11,738 nucleotides of DNA. Origin: an uncultured Campylobacter sp. Its GTDB lineage: Bacteria > Campylobacterota > Campylobacteria > Campylobacterales > Campylobacteraceae. The stretch is taken from assembly GCF_938040115.1 (NCBI RefSeq), contig NZ_CALHXD010000277.1, positions 1-11,738 of the forward strand, read 5' to 3'. The position numbers and the translations under genes are program-made. The notes beneath the pieces were generated by a model. That model saw only the letters and a program-made list of their open reading frames with translations, did not search any database and had not been told where the DNA came from. Below, one piece after another: positions 1-6,566 of this stretch. Every line of letters starts with the position of its first letter. Position 1 is the stretch's first letter.

Positions 1-308
1 TTTGCCGCGCGAGGTATGGCAAAAAGCGGCCCGATCGTGAGATATAAAAGCGCGGTAAAAAGTACCGCAAACACGGGGTCTATGCGGCGCACTAGGCTCT
101 GAAGCCCTTTTGCTCTAGCGATCGCTGCGACGCCAAGCACCGGCAAAAGCACTGCCGTGGCGCAAAAAAACATGATCGCGACGTAAAAATTCTGCCCAGC
201 TTCTCGCCCCAAATTCGGCGGAAAGATGAAGTTCCCCGCGCCGAAAAACATCGCAAAAAGCGTGAGCGAGATGACTAAAAACTGATTTCTGCTAAGATTT
301 TGTTTCAT
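1..308 (-). CDS. brnQ: Branched-chain amino acid carrier, LIVCS family (partial, 3' end outside window)
   Basis: Inner-membrane Na+-coupled carrier for leucine, isoleucine and valine, judged by family. Only the first 102 codons are present; the reading frame is open to the window edge. The start is ATG at 308, preceded by GGAG five bases upstream. Two signatures of the family are readable: FFGAGNFIFPPNLG about residues 21-34, in the first membrane segment, and IGPLFAIPRAA at the end of the visible part. The segment between them is hydrophobic, with at least two likely membrane helices. The gene diverges from radA across 174 bp and a candidate -10 box lies at 340-345. The substrate cannot be fixed from sequence alone. 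The full protein should be about 400-450 aa, so roughly three quarters is missing here. Confidence 0.88.
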   Translation of the reverse strand, partial: MKQNLSRNQFLVISLTLFAMFFGAGNFIFPPNLGREAGQNFYVAIMFFCATAVLLPVLGVAAIARAKGLQSLVRRIDPVFAVLFTALLYLTIGPLFAIPRAA

Positions 309-339
309 TTTCGCTCCGTTTCGGATTTAAATTTGACAA

Positions 340-345
340 ATTGTA
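340..345 (-). promoter_or_regulatory. Candidate -10 box for the brnQ-type gene
   Basis: TACAAT read on the minus strand, 31 bp upstream of the ATG at 308. It predicts a leader of about 25 nt that carries the GGAG ribosome site. No -35 hexamer is visible, which is normal for Campylobacter sigma70 promoters. This is a pattern match only. Confidence 0.35.
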
Positions 346-460
346 TTTGGATGAAGTTGAATTTTCGTTGATTTTAGTTAAATTCGCCGATTTTTCGCGC
401 TTGCGTGTTTCGATTTGAAATTTAACAACGCAGTCGGAGTAAAATTTAAACATTTTAAAG

Positions 461-466
461 TATAAT
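461..466 (+). promoter_or_regulatory. -10 box of the radA promoter
   Basis: Perfect TATAAT 16 bp before the radA ATG, followed by AAAGGA at 472-477. Transcription would begin near 473-474, which is at the ribosome site itself. The leader is therefore very short, or the real start point lies slightly elsewhere. The upstream DNA is rich in T and A runs, as in epsilonproteobacterial sigma70 promoters. Confidence 0.5.
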
Positions 467-482
467 CGCGCAAAGGAAAAAA

Positions 483-1823
483 ATGGCGAAAACTAAAACC
501 GTATTTGAGTGTCAAGCCTGCGGCAATCAGCAGAGCAAATGGGTCGGCAAATGCCCTCAGTGCGGGGCTTGGGATAGCTTTTTAGAGCTTAACGCGCAGC
601 AGATCGAAACGCTAAAAGAGATATCAAAAAGCACCGCAAAACCCAGCCTCGCAAAGCAAATCAGCGAGGTTGAAATAGAAAAAGTCACGCGCATCAGCAC
701 GCAAAATAGCGAACTAGACTTAGTCCTTGGCGGCGGCGTCGTGGAGGGCTCGCTGGTGCTGATCGGCGGAAGCCCCGGCATCGGCAAGAGCACCTTGCTG
801 CTAAAAATCGCGTCAAATTTCGCCGCCCAAGGCAAAAAGACGCTGTATGTAAGCGGCGAAGAGAGCGCGAGCCAGATCAAAATGCGCGCCCAGCGCCTTG
901 ACGCGGTCAAAGACGGGCTGTTTTTACTCACGGAAATTTTACTCGAAAACATCCTAGCCGAAGTGCGCAAAAACGAGTATAAAATCCTAGTCATCGACTC
1001 CATACAGACCCTCTACAGCGAAAAAATCGCCTCGGCACCGGGCTCCGTATCGCAGGTGCGCGAGATCACCTTCGAGCTCATGCGCCTAGCCAAAAACGAA
1101 AATATCTGCGTCTTTATCATCGGCCATATCACGAAAGACGGCTCGATCGCGGGGCCGCGAATTTTGGAACATATGGTGGACGTGGTGCTTTATTTTGAGG
1201 GGGACTCCAGCCGCGAGCTGCGTATGCTGCGGGGTTTTAAAAACCGCTTCGGTTCGACTAGCGAAGTGGGGATTTTCGAGATGAGCGAAAACGGACTCAT
1301 CAGCGCCAATGACGTTGCGGGCAAATTTTTCACGCGAGGCAAGGCTACTAGCGGCTCGGCAATCACTATCACAATGGAGGGCTCTCGCGCGCTTAGCGTC
1401 GAGATCCAGGCGCTCGTGTGCGAGAGCGCGTATCCTAAACGCAGCTCCACAGGCTTTGATAAAAACCGCCTGGATATGCTGCTAGCGCTACTTGAGCGAA
1501 AATTAGAGATCCCGCTGGGCCACTACGATGTTTTTATAAACGTGAGCGGCGGCGTCAAGATCGGCGAAACGGCGGCCGATCTAGCCGTAGTCGCGGCGAT
1601 CATCTCCAGCTTTAAAAACCGTCCGATCAGCAAAGAGAGCGTATTTATGGGCGAGCTTAGCCTAAACGGCGAGATTCGCGAGATATTTAACCTCGATCAG
1701 CGCCTAAAAGAAGCCAAAACGCAGAAATTTAAAAACGCGATCGTGCCAAGCAAACCGCTTGACGCACAAGGGCTAAAATGCTTCGTCGCGGGCGATATCA
1801 CACAGGTTTTGGAGTGGATGTAA
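483..1823 (+). CDS. radA: DNA repair/recombination protein RadA (Sms)
   Basis: RecA-like DnaB-type helicase/ATPase that promotes branch migration of recombination intermediates in the cytoplasm; in naturally competent bacteria it also helps integrate transforming DNA. All family parts are visible in 446 aa, close to the usual 450-460. A zinc finger has Cys10, Cys13, Cys24 and Cys27. The Walker A loop is GGSPGIGKST at 95-104 and Walker B is ILVIDS near 168-173. The RadA-specific KNRFG motif is at 253-257. The C-terminal Lon-protease-like domain covers roughly 335-446, including FMGELSLNGEIRE at 388-400. The ATG at 483 has AAAGGA five bases upstream and leaves only seven residues before the zinc finger region, so the start is secure. 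A small unknown gene follows after 46 bp with no visible terminator. Confidence 0.97.
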   Translation: MAKTKTVFECQACGNQQSKWVGKCPQCGAWDSFLELNAQQIETLKEISKSTAKPSLAKQISEVEIEKVTRISTQNSELDLVLGGGVVEGSLVLIGGSPGIGKSTLLLKIASNFAAQGKKTLYVSGEESASQIKMRAQRLDAVKDGLFLLTEILLENILAEVRKNEYKILVIDSIQTLYSEKIASAPGSVSQVREITFELMRLAKNENICVFIIGHITKDGSIAGPRILEHMVDVVLYFEGDSSRELRMLRGFKNRFGSTSEVGIFEMSENGLISANDVAGKFFTRGKATSGSAITITMEGSRALSVEIQALVCESAYPKRSSTGFDKNRLDMLLALLERKLEIPLGHYDVFINVSGGVKIGETAADLAVVAAIISSFKNRPISKESVFMGELSLNGEIREIFNLDQRLKEAKTQKFKNAIVPSKPLDAQGLKCFVAGDITQVLEWM

Positions 1824-1869
1824 ATTTTGCGCACCAAAACCCGCACCGTAAAAATGCTGAAGGAAAAAT

Positions 1870-2124
1870 ATGGAAAATCTAAAATGGAAACTCTCAAAAA
1901 CGTTAAAAACAGCGATGAGGCAAAAAGATATAGATACTTTTACGCTAGCTAAAATCGCTAGCGAAACATACGCAAAAACTCACGTAGATAGCTGCTTAGA
2001 CGTAAGGCAAGAAGTTTTTAAGGTTATCGACGAATACGCGCTAGAGGTAAATTTAGAAATTTTAGACTTGGTTTGCAAAATTTTAGGCTCTAGCGTTAAA
2101 TTCGGCGAAAGCGGAGATTTTTAA
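1870..2124 (+). CDS. Small conserved-looking protein of unknown function (84 aa)
   Basis: I do not recognise this protein. The 84 residues contain no membrane segment, signal peptide, metal motif or nucleotide-binding motif. They read as a soluble, mostly helical protein: a Lys-rich N-terminus (KWKLSKTLKTAMRQKD), then alternating hydrophobic and charged stretches (VRQEVFKVIDEYALEVNLEI). There are two cysteines, about residues 42 and 68. A good ribosome site (AAGGA, 1860-1864) sits five bases before the ATG, which supports real translation. The gene lies 46 bp behind radA on the same strand and is likely read from the radA promoter. A hairpin follows the stop codon at 2133-2164. It could be lineage-specific. 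An accessory role with RadA is possible but rests on position alone. Confidence 0.6.
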   Translation: MENLKWKLSKTLKTAMRQKDIDTFTLAKIASETYAKTHVDSCLDVRQEVFKVIDEYALEVNLEILDLVCKILGSSVKFGESGDF

Positions 2125-2488
2125 ATTCGTCGCGGCTTTAAAATTGCTCCAAAATTTAAAGCCGATACAAAAGCCTAAAATGCTCAAATTTACGGTAAAA
2201 TCAAAACCGAAATAAACGCAAAAATGGCAAAACTTAAGATGTTTAAATTTTATGCATACTTGGGCAAAATGCAAATACGGACGGCGAATTTTACATAGCT
2301 ATCCGGCTAAAAAAGGCAACAATCGCCTTTGCGTAGAAAAGCTCGGCAAAAGGCGTCATTTTTGGTAGGCTACAACGGTCGCGCTCCAAAAGAGCAAGGC
2401 GGCAAAATTTACGAAAAAATAAATCGCGCCGCAAAATCAGGTTAGTTGCAGCCAAAAAATGCCGTAAAAAGCAAAAATTAGGAACAAA
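2125..2488 (+). other. 364-bp stretch without an intact gene
   Basis: No RNA gene, strong promoter or repeat was recognised. The first 40 bp hold a hairpin. From about 2252 to 2446 the plus strand reads like decayed coding DNA. One frame gives MHTWAKCKYGRR then PAKKGNNRLCVEKLGKRRH before a stop at about 2366. A neighbouring frame then gives LVGYNGRAPKEQGGKIYEK and ends at a TAG near 2444. Joining them would need one frameshift. I do not recognise the product, and with about 60 codons the pattern could be chance. The ribosome site of the downstream acyltransferase gene (AGGAA) closes the stretch. Confidence 0.3.
2133..2164 (+). terminator. Hairpin after the radA-linked small gene, possible terminator
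   Basis: A perfect 10-bp stem (CGGCTTTAAA at 2133-2142 pairing with TTTAAAGCCG at 2155-2164) encloses a 12-nt loop, starting 9 bp past the stop codon. No T-run follows, so it is not a textbook intrinsic terminator. It could instead protect the 3' end of the mRNA. Confidence 0.3.
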
Positions 2489-3439
2489 ATGTTTGGTTAT
2501 ATTAGATTTATTTTAGCGTATTTCGTGCTACTATCGCACGTTGGTATAGGACTGGCGGGGAAAAATATAGGCGTCTTTGCCGTCGTGATTTTTTATATCC
2601 TAGCAGGGCTGGTTACATCAAAGGTTTTTATCAAAATCGCGCCGCAAAACGCACAAATAAGCTACTTTATAAAAGATAGATTTTTGCGCATTTATCCCGC
2701 GTTTTTCTTCGCGTTTGCACTCACGATACTGTTTTTTTGCGCGACATCTTATTTGCATCCAAATTTTAGCGTGAAAAATTTACTTCTAAATGCTCTCATC
2801 GCGCCGCTAAACTACTTTTTTTGGCTCGACGTTTCCGTCATAGACGCGCCTGTTGGGCTAAATTTCCTTATACCGCCGGCTTGGTCGCTAGGAGCCGAGC
2901 TTCAGGCGTATGCCCTGCTCGTACTCGCGATCAAATTTAGACGGCTGGGCTACGCTCTAGCCCTTGGTTCGCTAGGAGTTTACGTAGCGGCAAATTTAGG
3001 CTTTATAAACGCCGACATTTACGGATACAGGCTTGTTTGCGGCGTATTTTTTATGTTTTACACGGGATTTTTGATCTATCAAAAAGAGCTTGGCAAGCTC
3101 GCCGTTTTTTACGCGGCGGTAGCGGCGCTGGGAGGCTATCTTTTTTACTCGCACAAATTTAGCGCTTTTGGCGCAGAGACGATGCTTGGATACTTGATCG
3201 GCGTAGCCATCGTTCTAGCGCATGAGAGGTTTAAAATTAAGCTTAAATTTAACGATATCGCAGGCTCGCTTTCATACGCTATTTTTATCAGCCATTTTCT
3301 TTTTATTTGGCTCAGCGAATTTTGGCTGAGGGGCGTAAATTTAGCCTTCGTGACGGCCGGTTCGGTCGTGTTTGGATTCGTAAATTTCTATCTTATTGAA
3401 CAAAAGATAAACAAAATAAGATTTAGAAAGCAAGCTTAA
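2489..3439 (+). CDS. Acyltransferase family 3 membrane protein (OafA/WecH-like)
   Basis: Multi-pass inner-membrane enzyme of the acyltransferase-3 family, which moves acyl groups (often acetyl) onto cell-surface sugars. In 316 aa, toward the short end for the family, the key features are present. The catalytic-type His17 lies in FVLLSH in the first helix. The DRFLRIYP arginine motif is at 63-70. PPAWSLGAELQAY is at 129-141 and LSYAIFISH at 261-269, and there are about ten hydrophobic segments. It ends after a final helix and a basic tail (NKIRFRKQA), with no periplasmic SGNH domain. The ribosome site is AGGAA at 2480-2484. It is transcribed toward the glycan genes and meets them tail to tail with 40 bp between, so it is not in their operon. 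Decoration of the same glycan is a reasonable guess; donor and acceptor are unknown. Confidence 0.85.
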   Translation: MFGYIRFILAYFVLLSHVGIGLAGKNIGVFAVVIFYILAGLVTSKVFIKIAPQNAQISYFIKDRFLRIYPAFFFAFALTILFFCATSYLHPNFSVKNLLLNALIAPLNYFFWLDVSVIDAPVGLNFLIPPAWSLGAELQAYALLVLAIKFRRLGYALALGSLGVYVAANLGFINADIYGYRLVCGVFFMFYTGFLIYQKELGKLAVFYAAVAALGGYLFYSHKFSAFGAETMLGYLIGVAIVLAHERFKIKLKFNDIAGSLSYAIFISHFLFIWLSEFWLRGVNLAFVTAGSVVFGFVNFYLIEQKINKIRFRKQA

Positions 3440-3479
3440 AGTCAACCAAAAAAGGTATGAAAAATACTGCGAGTAAAAT

Positions 3480-4091
3480 TTATTTTAAAACCACGAAAAT
3501 CGTACGAAAAAGTATCAAAAAATCCCTAAAAATCGAAAGATTATCAACGTATGCACACTCCATTTTCACACGCTCGTCAAATGAAATTTCATTCCTGCCG
3601 CTCACCTGCCAAAGCCCGGTAAGCCCCGGCCTGACCCTTGTTATCTTGCCTAAGTTTTTGCCGATTTGCCTTTTTTCGTAAAACATATACGGACGCGGTC
3701 CGACCAAACTCATCTCAAGCCTAAGGACGTTAAAAAGCTGCGGTAGCTCATCAAGCGAAGTACGCCTGATAAATCCGCCGACTTTTGTTATGCGCGGATC
3801 AAATTCGTATTTGTGAAATTTGGCAAAATGCTCAGCCTCTGCGGGATTTTGCGCAAGATAATCGTCTAAAATTTTACGCCAATTTTTATGCATAGATCTA
3901 AATTTATAGCAGCTAAACGGCTTGCCGAAGCGCCCTATTCGCTTTTGTTTAAAAAAGATGCTCTCACCAGGCTCATTTATCTTTATGACTGCTGCTATAA
4001 CGGCGACGACCGTAAGCCAAATCGGCGCAGTAGCGACAACGATGACGTAATCGATCACGGCTTTTAGCAAAATTTTAGAGCGCAGACTCAT
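3480..4091 (-). CDS. Undecaprenyl-phosphate sugar phosphotransferase (monotopic phosphoglycosyl transferase)
   Basis: Starts a glycan by moving a sugar-1-phosphate from a nucleotide sugar to undecaprenyl phosphate at the cytoplasmic face of the inner membrane. At 203 aa it is the catalytic domain alone (bacterial sugar transferase, PF02397), as in PglC, without the long multi-helix N-terminus of WbaP or WcaJ. Visible features are an N-terminal re-entrant hydrophobic segment at about 12-36, KQKRIG at 48-53, YKFRSM at 62-67, the catalytic Asp-Glu pair in TSLDELPQLFNV (D114, E115), LVGPRP at 129-134, and RPGLTGLWQVSGRNE at 154-168. The tail resembles the galactose-type WbaP group more than PglC, so the sugar is uncertain. 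The ATG overlaps the TGA of the upstream glycosyltransferase (ATGA), which implies coupled translation. It is the last gene of the run. Confidence 0.92.
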   Translation of the reverse strand: MSLRSKILLKAVIDYVIVVATAPIWLTVVAVIAAVIKINEPGESIFFKQKRIGRFGKPFSCYKFRSMHKNWRKILDDYLAQNPAEAEHFAKFHKYEFDPRITKVGGFIRRTSLDELPQLFNVLRLEMSLVGPRPYMFYEKRQIGKNLGKITRVRPGLTGLWQVSGRNEISFDERVKMECAYVDNLSIFRDFLILFRTIFVVLK

Positions 4092-5209
4092 AGCTCGCCC
4101 TCTAAAAATCTCTCGTAACTACTCTCCACGAGCTCCTTTATCTCTCGCTCAAAGCGCTCTTTTGAAAATTTTAGCGCATTTTGCCTGATCGCTTGCGGAT
4201 CAAATTTGTCTCTTATTTTTTCAAATTTTACCACCGCTTCGTTTAGGCTAGTTTTGCTTTGCTCGCTAAAATAAACGCCCGTGACGCCGTCTATCACGCT
4301 CTCTTTCGCACCGCCCTTACCCAGGCAGATGACTGGAGTCCCGCAGGCCTGAGCTTCCACGGGCGCTATACCAAAATCCTCCACGGCAGCAAAGACGAAG
4401 GCTTTTGCCTTACCCATCAGCTCCGCAGTCTCACGTGCGCTTTGAAAACCTAAAATTTCAACATTGCTTTTAGCGATATTTTTGATTTCATTCATCTGCT
4501 CGCCGTCACCCACTACGACTAGCTTTTTGCCGCTTTCGTTAAAGGCGCGCACGATTAAATCGATCTTTTTATAAGGCACCATCCTTGAAACCGTGACGTA
4601 AAAGTCCTCTTTATTTTCGTTTAATTTAAAATTTGCGGTATCGACAGGCGGGTAGATCACGGCGGCATCTTTGCTGTAAATTTTATGTATACGGCGAGCG
4701 ATAAAATTTGAATTTGCGACGTAAACGTCGGCTCTGTTTGCCACGGCGATATCCCACAGGCGAATTTTATGTAAAAAATATCTAGCTAGCACCGCTTTTA
4801 GCCCGCGCTCTAGTCCGTTTTGGCGCAAATAGTCAAAATACATATCCCAAGCGTAGCGCATCGGAGTGTGTACGTAGCTTATATGAAGCTGGTTTGAATG
4901 TGTCAAAGCGCCCTTTGCCACGGCGTGCGAACTAGACAGCACGACGTCGAATTTGCTCAGATCAAACTGCTCTATCGCTAGCGGAAAAAGCGGCAGATAG
5001 CTCCTAAATTTACTCTTTGCAAACGGTAAATTTTGAATAAAACTGGTTCGAGCGAATTTGCCATTTAAAATCTTTTGTCTATCGTCAAATTTAAGGTAAT
5101 CAACAAGGCTAAAAACCTCAAAATCATCCCAAATATCCGTAAAACTCTGCACGCAACGCTCAGCTCCGGCATAGGTTTCTAGCCAGTCGCAAACCAGAGC
5201 TTTTTTCAT
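4088..5209 (-). CDS. Glycosyltransferase, GT4 family (possible mannosyltransferase)
   Basis: Cytoplasmic or membrane-associated retaining glycosyltransferase with a GT-B fold. The C-terminal half carries the GT4 signatures: TVSRMVPYKKIDLIVRAF at 206-223 and the nucleotide-sugar EX7E motif, E277 to E285 in VEDFGIAPVEAQACGTPVI. The N-terminal half has HTPMRYAWDMYFDYL at 114-128, a pattern I associate with WbaZ/WbdB-like mannosyltransferases. Its length, 373 aa, is normal. The gene starts 11 nt after manC with GGAG before the ATG and overlaps the phosphoglycosyl transferase gene by 4 nt. With GDP-mannose made by the two upstream genes, it may add mannose as the second sugar; this is an inference from context and a motif resemblance, not a proven specificity. 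Confidence 0.88.
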   Translation of the reverse strand: MKKALVCDWLETYAGAERCVQSFTDIWDDFEVFSLVDYLKFDDRQKILNGKFARTSFIQNLPFAKSKFRSYLPLFPLAIEQFDLSKFDVVLSSSHAVAKGALTHSNQLHISYVHTPMRYAWDMYFDYLRQNGLERGLKAVLARYFLHKIRLWDIAVANRADVYVANSNFIARRIHKIYSKDAAVIYPPVDTANFKLNENKEDFYVTVSRMVPYKKIDLIVRAFNESGKKLVVVGDGEQMNEIKNIAKSNVEILGFQSARETAELMGKAKAFVFAAVEDFGIAPVEAQACGTPVICLGKGGAKESVIDGVTGVYFSEQSKTSLNEAVVKFEKIRDKFDPQAIRQNALKFSKERFEREIKELVESSYERFLEGEL

Positions 5210-5220
5210 CCGCTCCGCCG

Positions 5221-6564
5221 CTACTTTCTATCGTAGTCGTCGCTGATACGAACTATATCGTCCTCGCCCAGATACTCGCCCGTTTGCACTTCTATAACGA
5301 TGAGATCGGAGTTTGCCGTATTTTCCAGCCGGTGAATCTGCCCGCTTTTTATATATATCGACTCGTTTCGTTTTATCTGCATCTCACTATCATCTATGGT
5401 TACTAGCGCCTCGCCCTCGACGACGACCCAGTGCTCGTTTCGCTTAAAGTGCTTTTGCAGACTCAGCCTTTTGCCGGGCTTAACCACGATCTTTTTCATC
5501 TTGTAGCCGCTACCCTCGCCCAGCACCTCATAGCTGCCCCACGGACGATATACGCTCGTGTGCGTTTCGCAAATTTCAGGCAATGAATTTGAAAAGTGCT
5601 TATAAACCTCTTTTACCTTTTGTGAGCTACCTTTTTTAGCGATCAAAAGTGCGTCTTTGGTGTCTACTACGAGCAAATTTTGCACGTCTACTAGTGCGGT
5701 CGGTTTTTTAGTTAGGATGAAATTTTCGCTCGCGCCGATTTGTAGCGACTCGCCCTCGTTTTTTATCTTTTTACTCAGCTCGTCAAAGCTGCCCATATCG
5801 CTCCAGCCCGCATCCAGCGGCACCATTTTGATATTTAAGCTTTTTTGCATTAGGGCGTAGTCGATACTGATATCCTCGATCTTATCCATAAAATTCGGAC
5901 TTATTTTTAGCAGGCAAGGCTCGTTTGCCGAGCCCTCTATCGCCGCCGTCACGTCTTTTACGATACTTGGCGCGTACTTTTTCATCTCGCCCAAAAACAC
6001 GCCCGCCTTAAAGCAAAACATGCCGCTATTAAAGTAATATCCGCCCTCTTTTATAAATTTCGTCGCGGTTTCGAGGTTAGGCTTTTCGATAAATCGCTCT
6101 ACGTCGCCGTTTTTATCGGCCTTGATGTAGCCGTAGCCCGTGTTTGGTTCGTTAGGTTTTATACCAAACGTCACCAAAAAACCCTGATTTGCATAGCTTT
6201 GCGCGATTAAAAGAGCCTTTTTGTATTCGGCCTCCTTCTCGATCAAATGATCGCTCGGAGTGACGAGCAAAATTTCGTCTTCATCGCAGCAAAGCGCTGC
6301 AAACGTGATCGCCGCGGCGGTGTTTTTACCAAATGGCTCGAGGATAAATTTGTCTATTTTTTTATTTCCGCATTCGTCAAGCGCCAAAAAGTAGTGCGCC
6401 TCGTTGCAAACGATGATCGTTTTTTGCGCGTGCACGTTGCGTCTAAGCGTAAGGTCAAAGAGCGATTTTCCGTTAAAAAGCCTAATGAATTGCTTTGGCA
6501 TTAGCGTTCGCGACAACGGCCAAAGTCTCGTGCCCGAACCTCCGCAAAGTATAACGTTTGTCAT
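5221..6564 (-). CDS. manC: Bifunctional mannose-1-phosphate guanylyltransferase / mannose-6-phosphate isomerase
   Basis: Makes GDP-mannose from mannose-1-phosphate and GTP; the C-terminal domain interconverts fructose-6-phosphate and mannose-6-phosphate. The N-terminal nucleotidyltransferase domain opens with LCGGSGTRLWPLSR (about residues 6-19) and continues with PKQF at 23-26, PSDH at 103-106 and FIEKP at 158-162. The type II isomerase cupin domain (about 338-445) has YRPWGSYE, the metal-site motif QKHFKRNEHW at 370-379 and VVEGEA at 381-386. At 447 aa it is slightly shorter than the usual 460-480 but both domains are complete. The ATG lies 2 nt after the manB stop, so its ribosome site is inside manB and the two are translationally linked. 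The stop is TAG. Confidence 0.95.
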   Translation of the reverse strand: MTNVILCGGSGTRLWPLSRTLMPKQFIRLFNGKSLFDLTLRRNVHAQKTIIVCNEAHYFLALDECGNKKIDKFILEPFGKNTAAAITFAALCCDEDEILLVTPSDHLIEKEAEYKKALLIAQSYANQGFLVTFGIKPNEPNTGYGYIKADKNGDVERFIEKPNLETATKFIKEGGYYFNSGMFCFKAGVFLGEMKKYAPSIVKDVTAAIEGSANEPCLLKISPNFMDKIEDISIDYALMQKSLNIKMVPLDAGWSDMGSFDELSKKIKNEGESLQIGASENFILTKKPTALVDVQNLLVVDTKDALLIAKKGSSQKVKEVYKHFSNSLPEICETHTSVYRPWGSYEVLGEGSGYKMKKIVVKPGKRLSLQKHFKRNEHWVVVEGEALVTIDDSEMQIKRNESIYIKSGQIHRLENTANSDLIVIEVQTGEYLGEDDIVRISDDYDRK

Positions 6565-6566
6565 TT

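Noticed and set aside
557..1003. 148-codon open frame on the minus strand inside radA
   Set aside because: It is antisense to a well-conserved gene, is Ser/Leu-rich low-complexity text and lacks a ribosome site. The same applies to the minus frame at 1190-1450.
1943..1963. Inverted repeat CGCTAGC-7nt-GCTAGCG inside the 84-aa gene
   Set aside because: It is a single short repeat within coding sequence, is not repeated elsewhere as a block, and has no link to an operator or attachment site.
3457..3681. 74-codon plus-strand frame with GGTATG at its start
   Set aside because: It overlaps the conserved catalytic end of the phosphoglycosyl transferase in antisense, and its translation shows no protein-like features.
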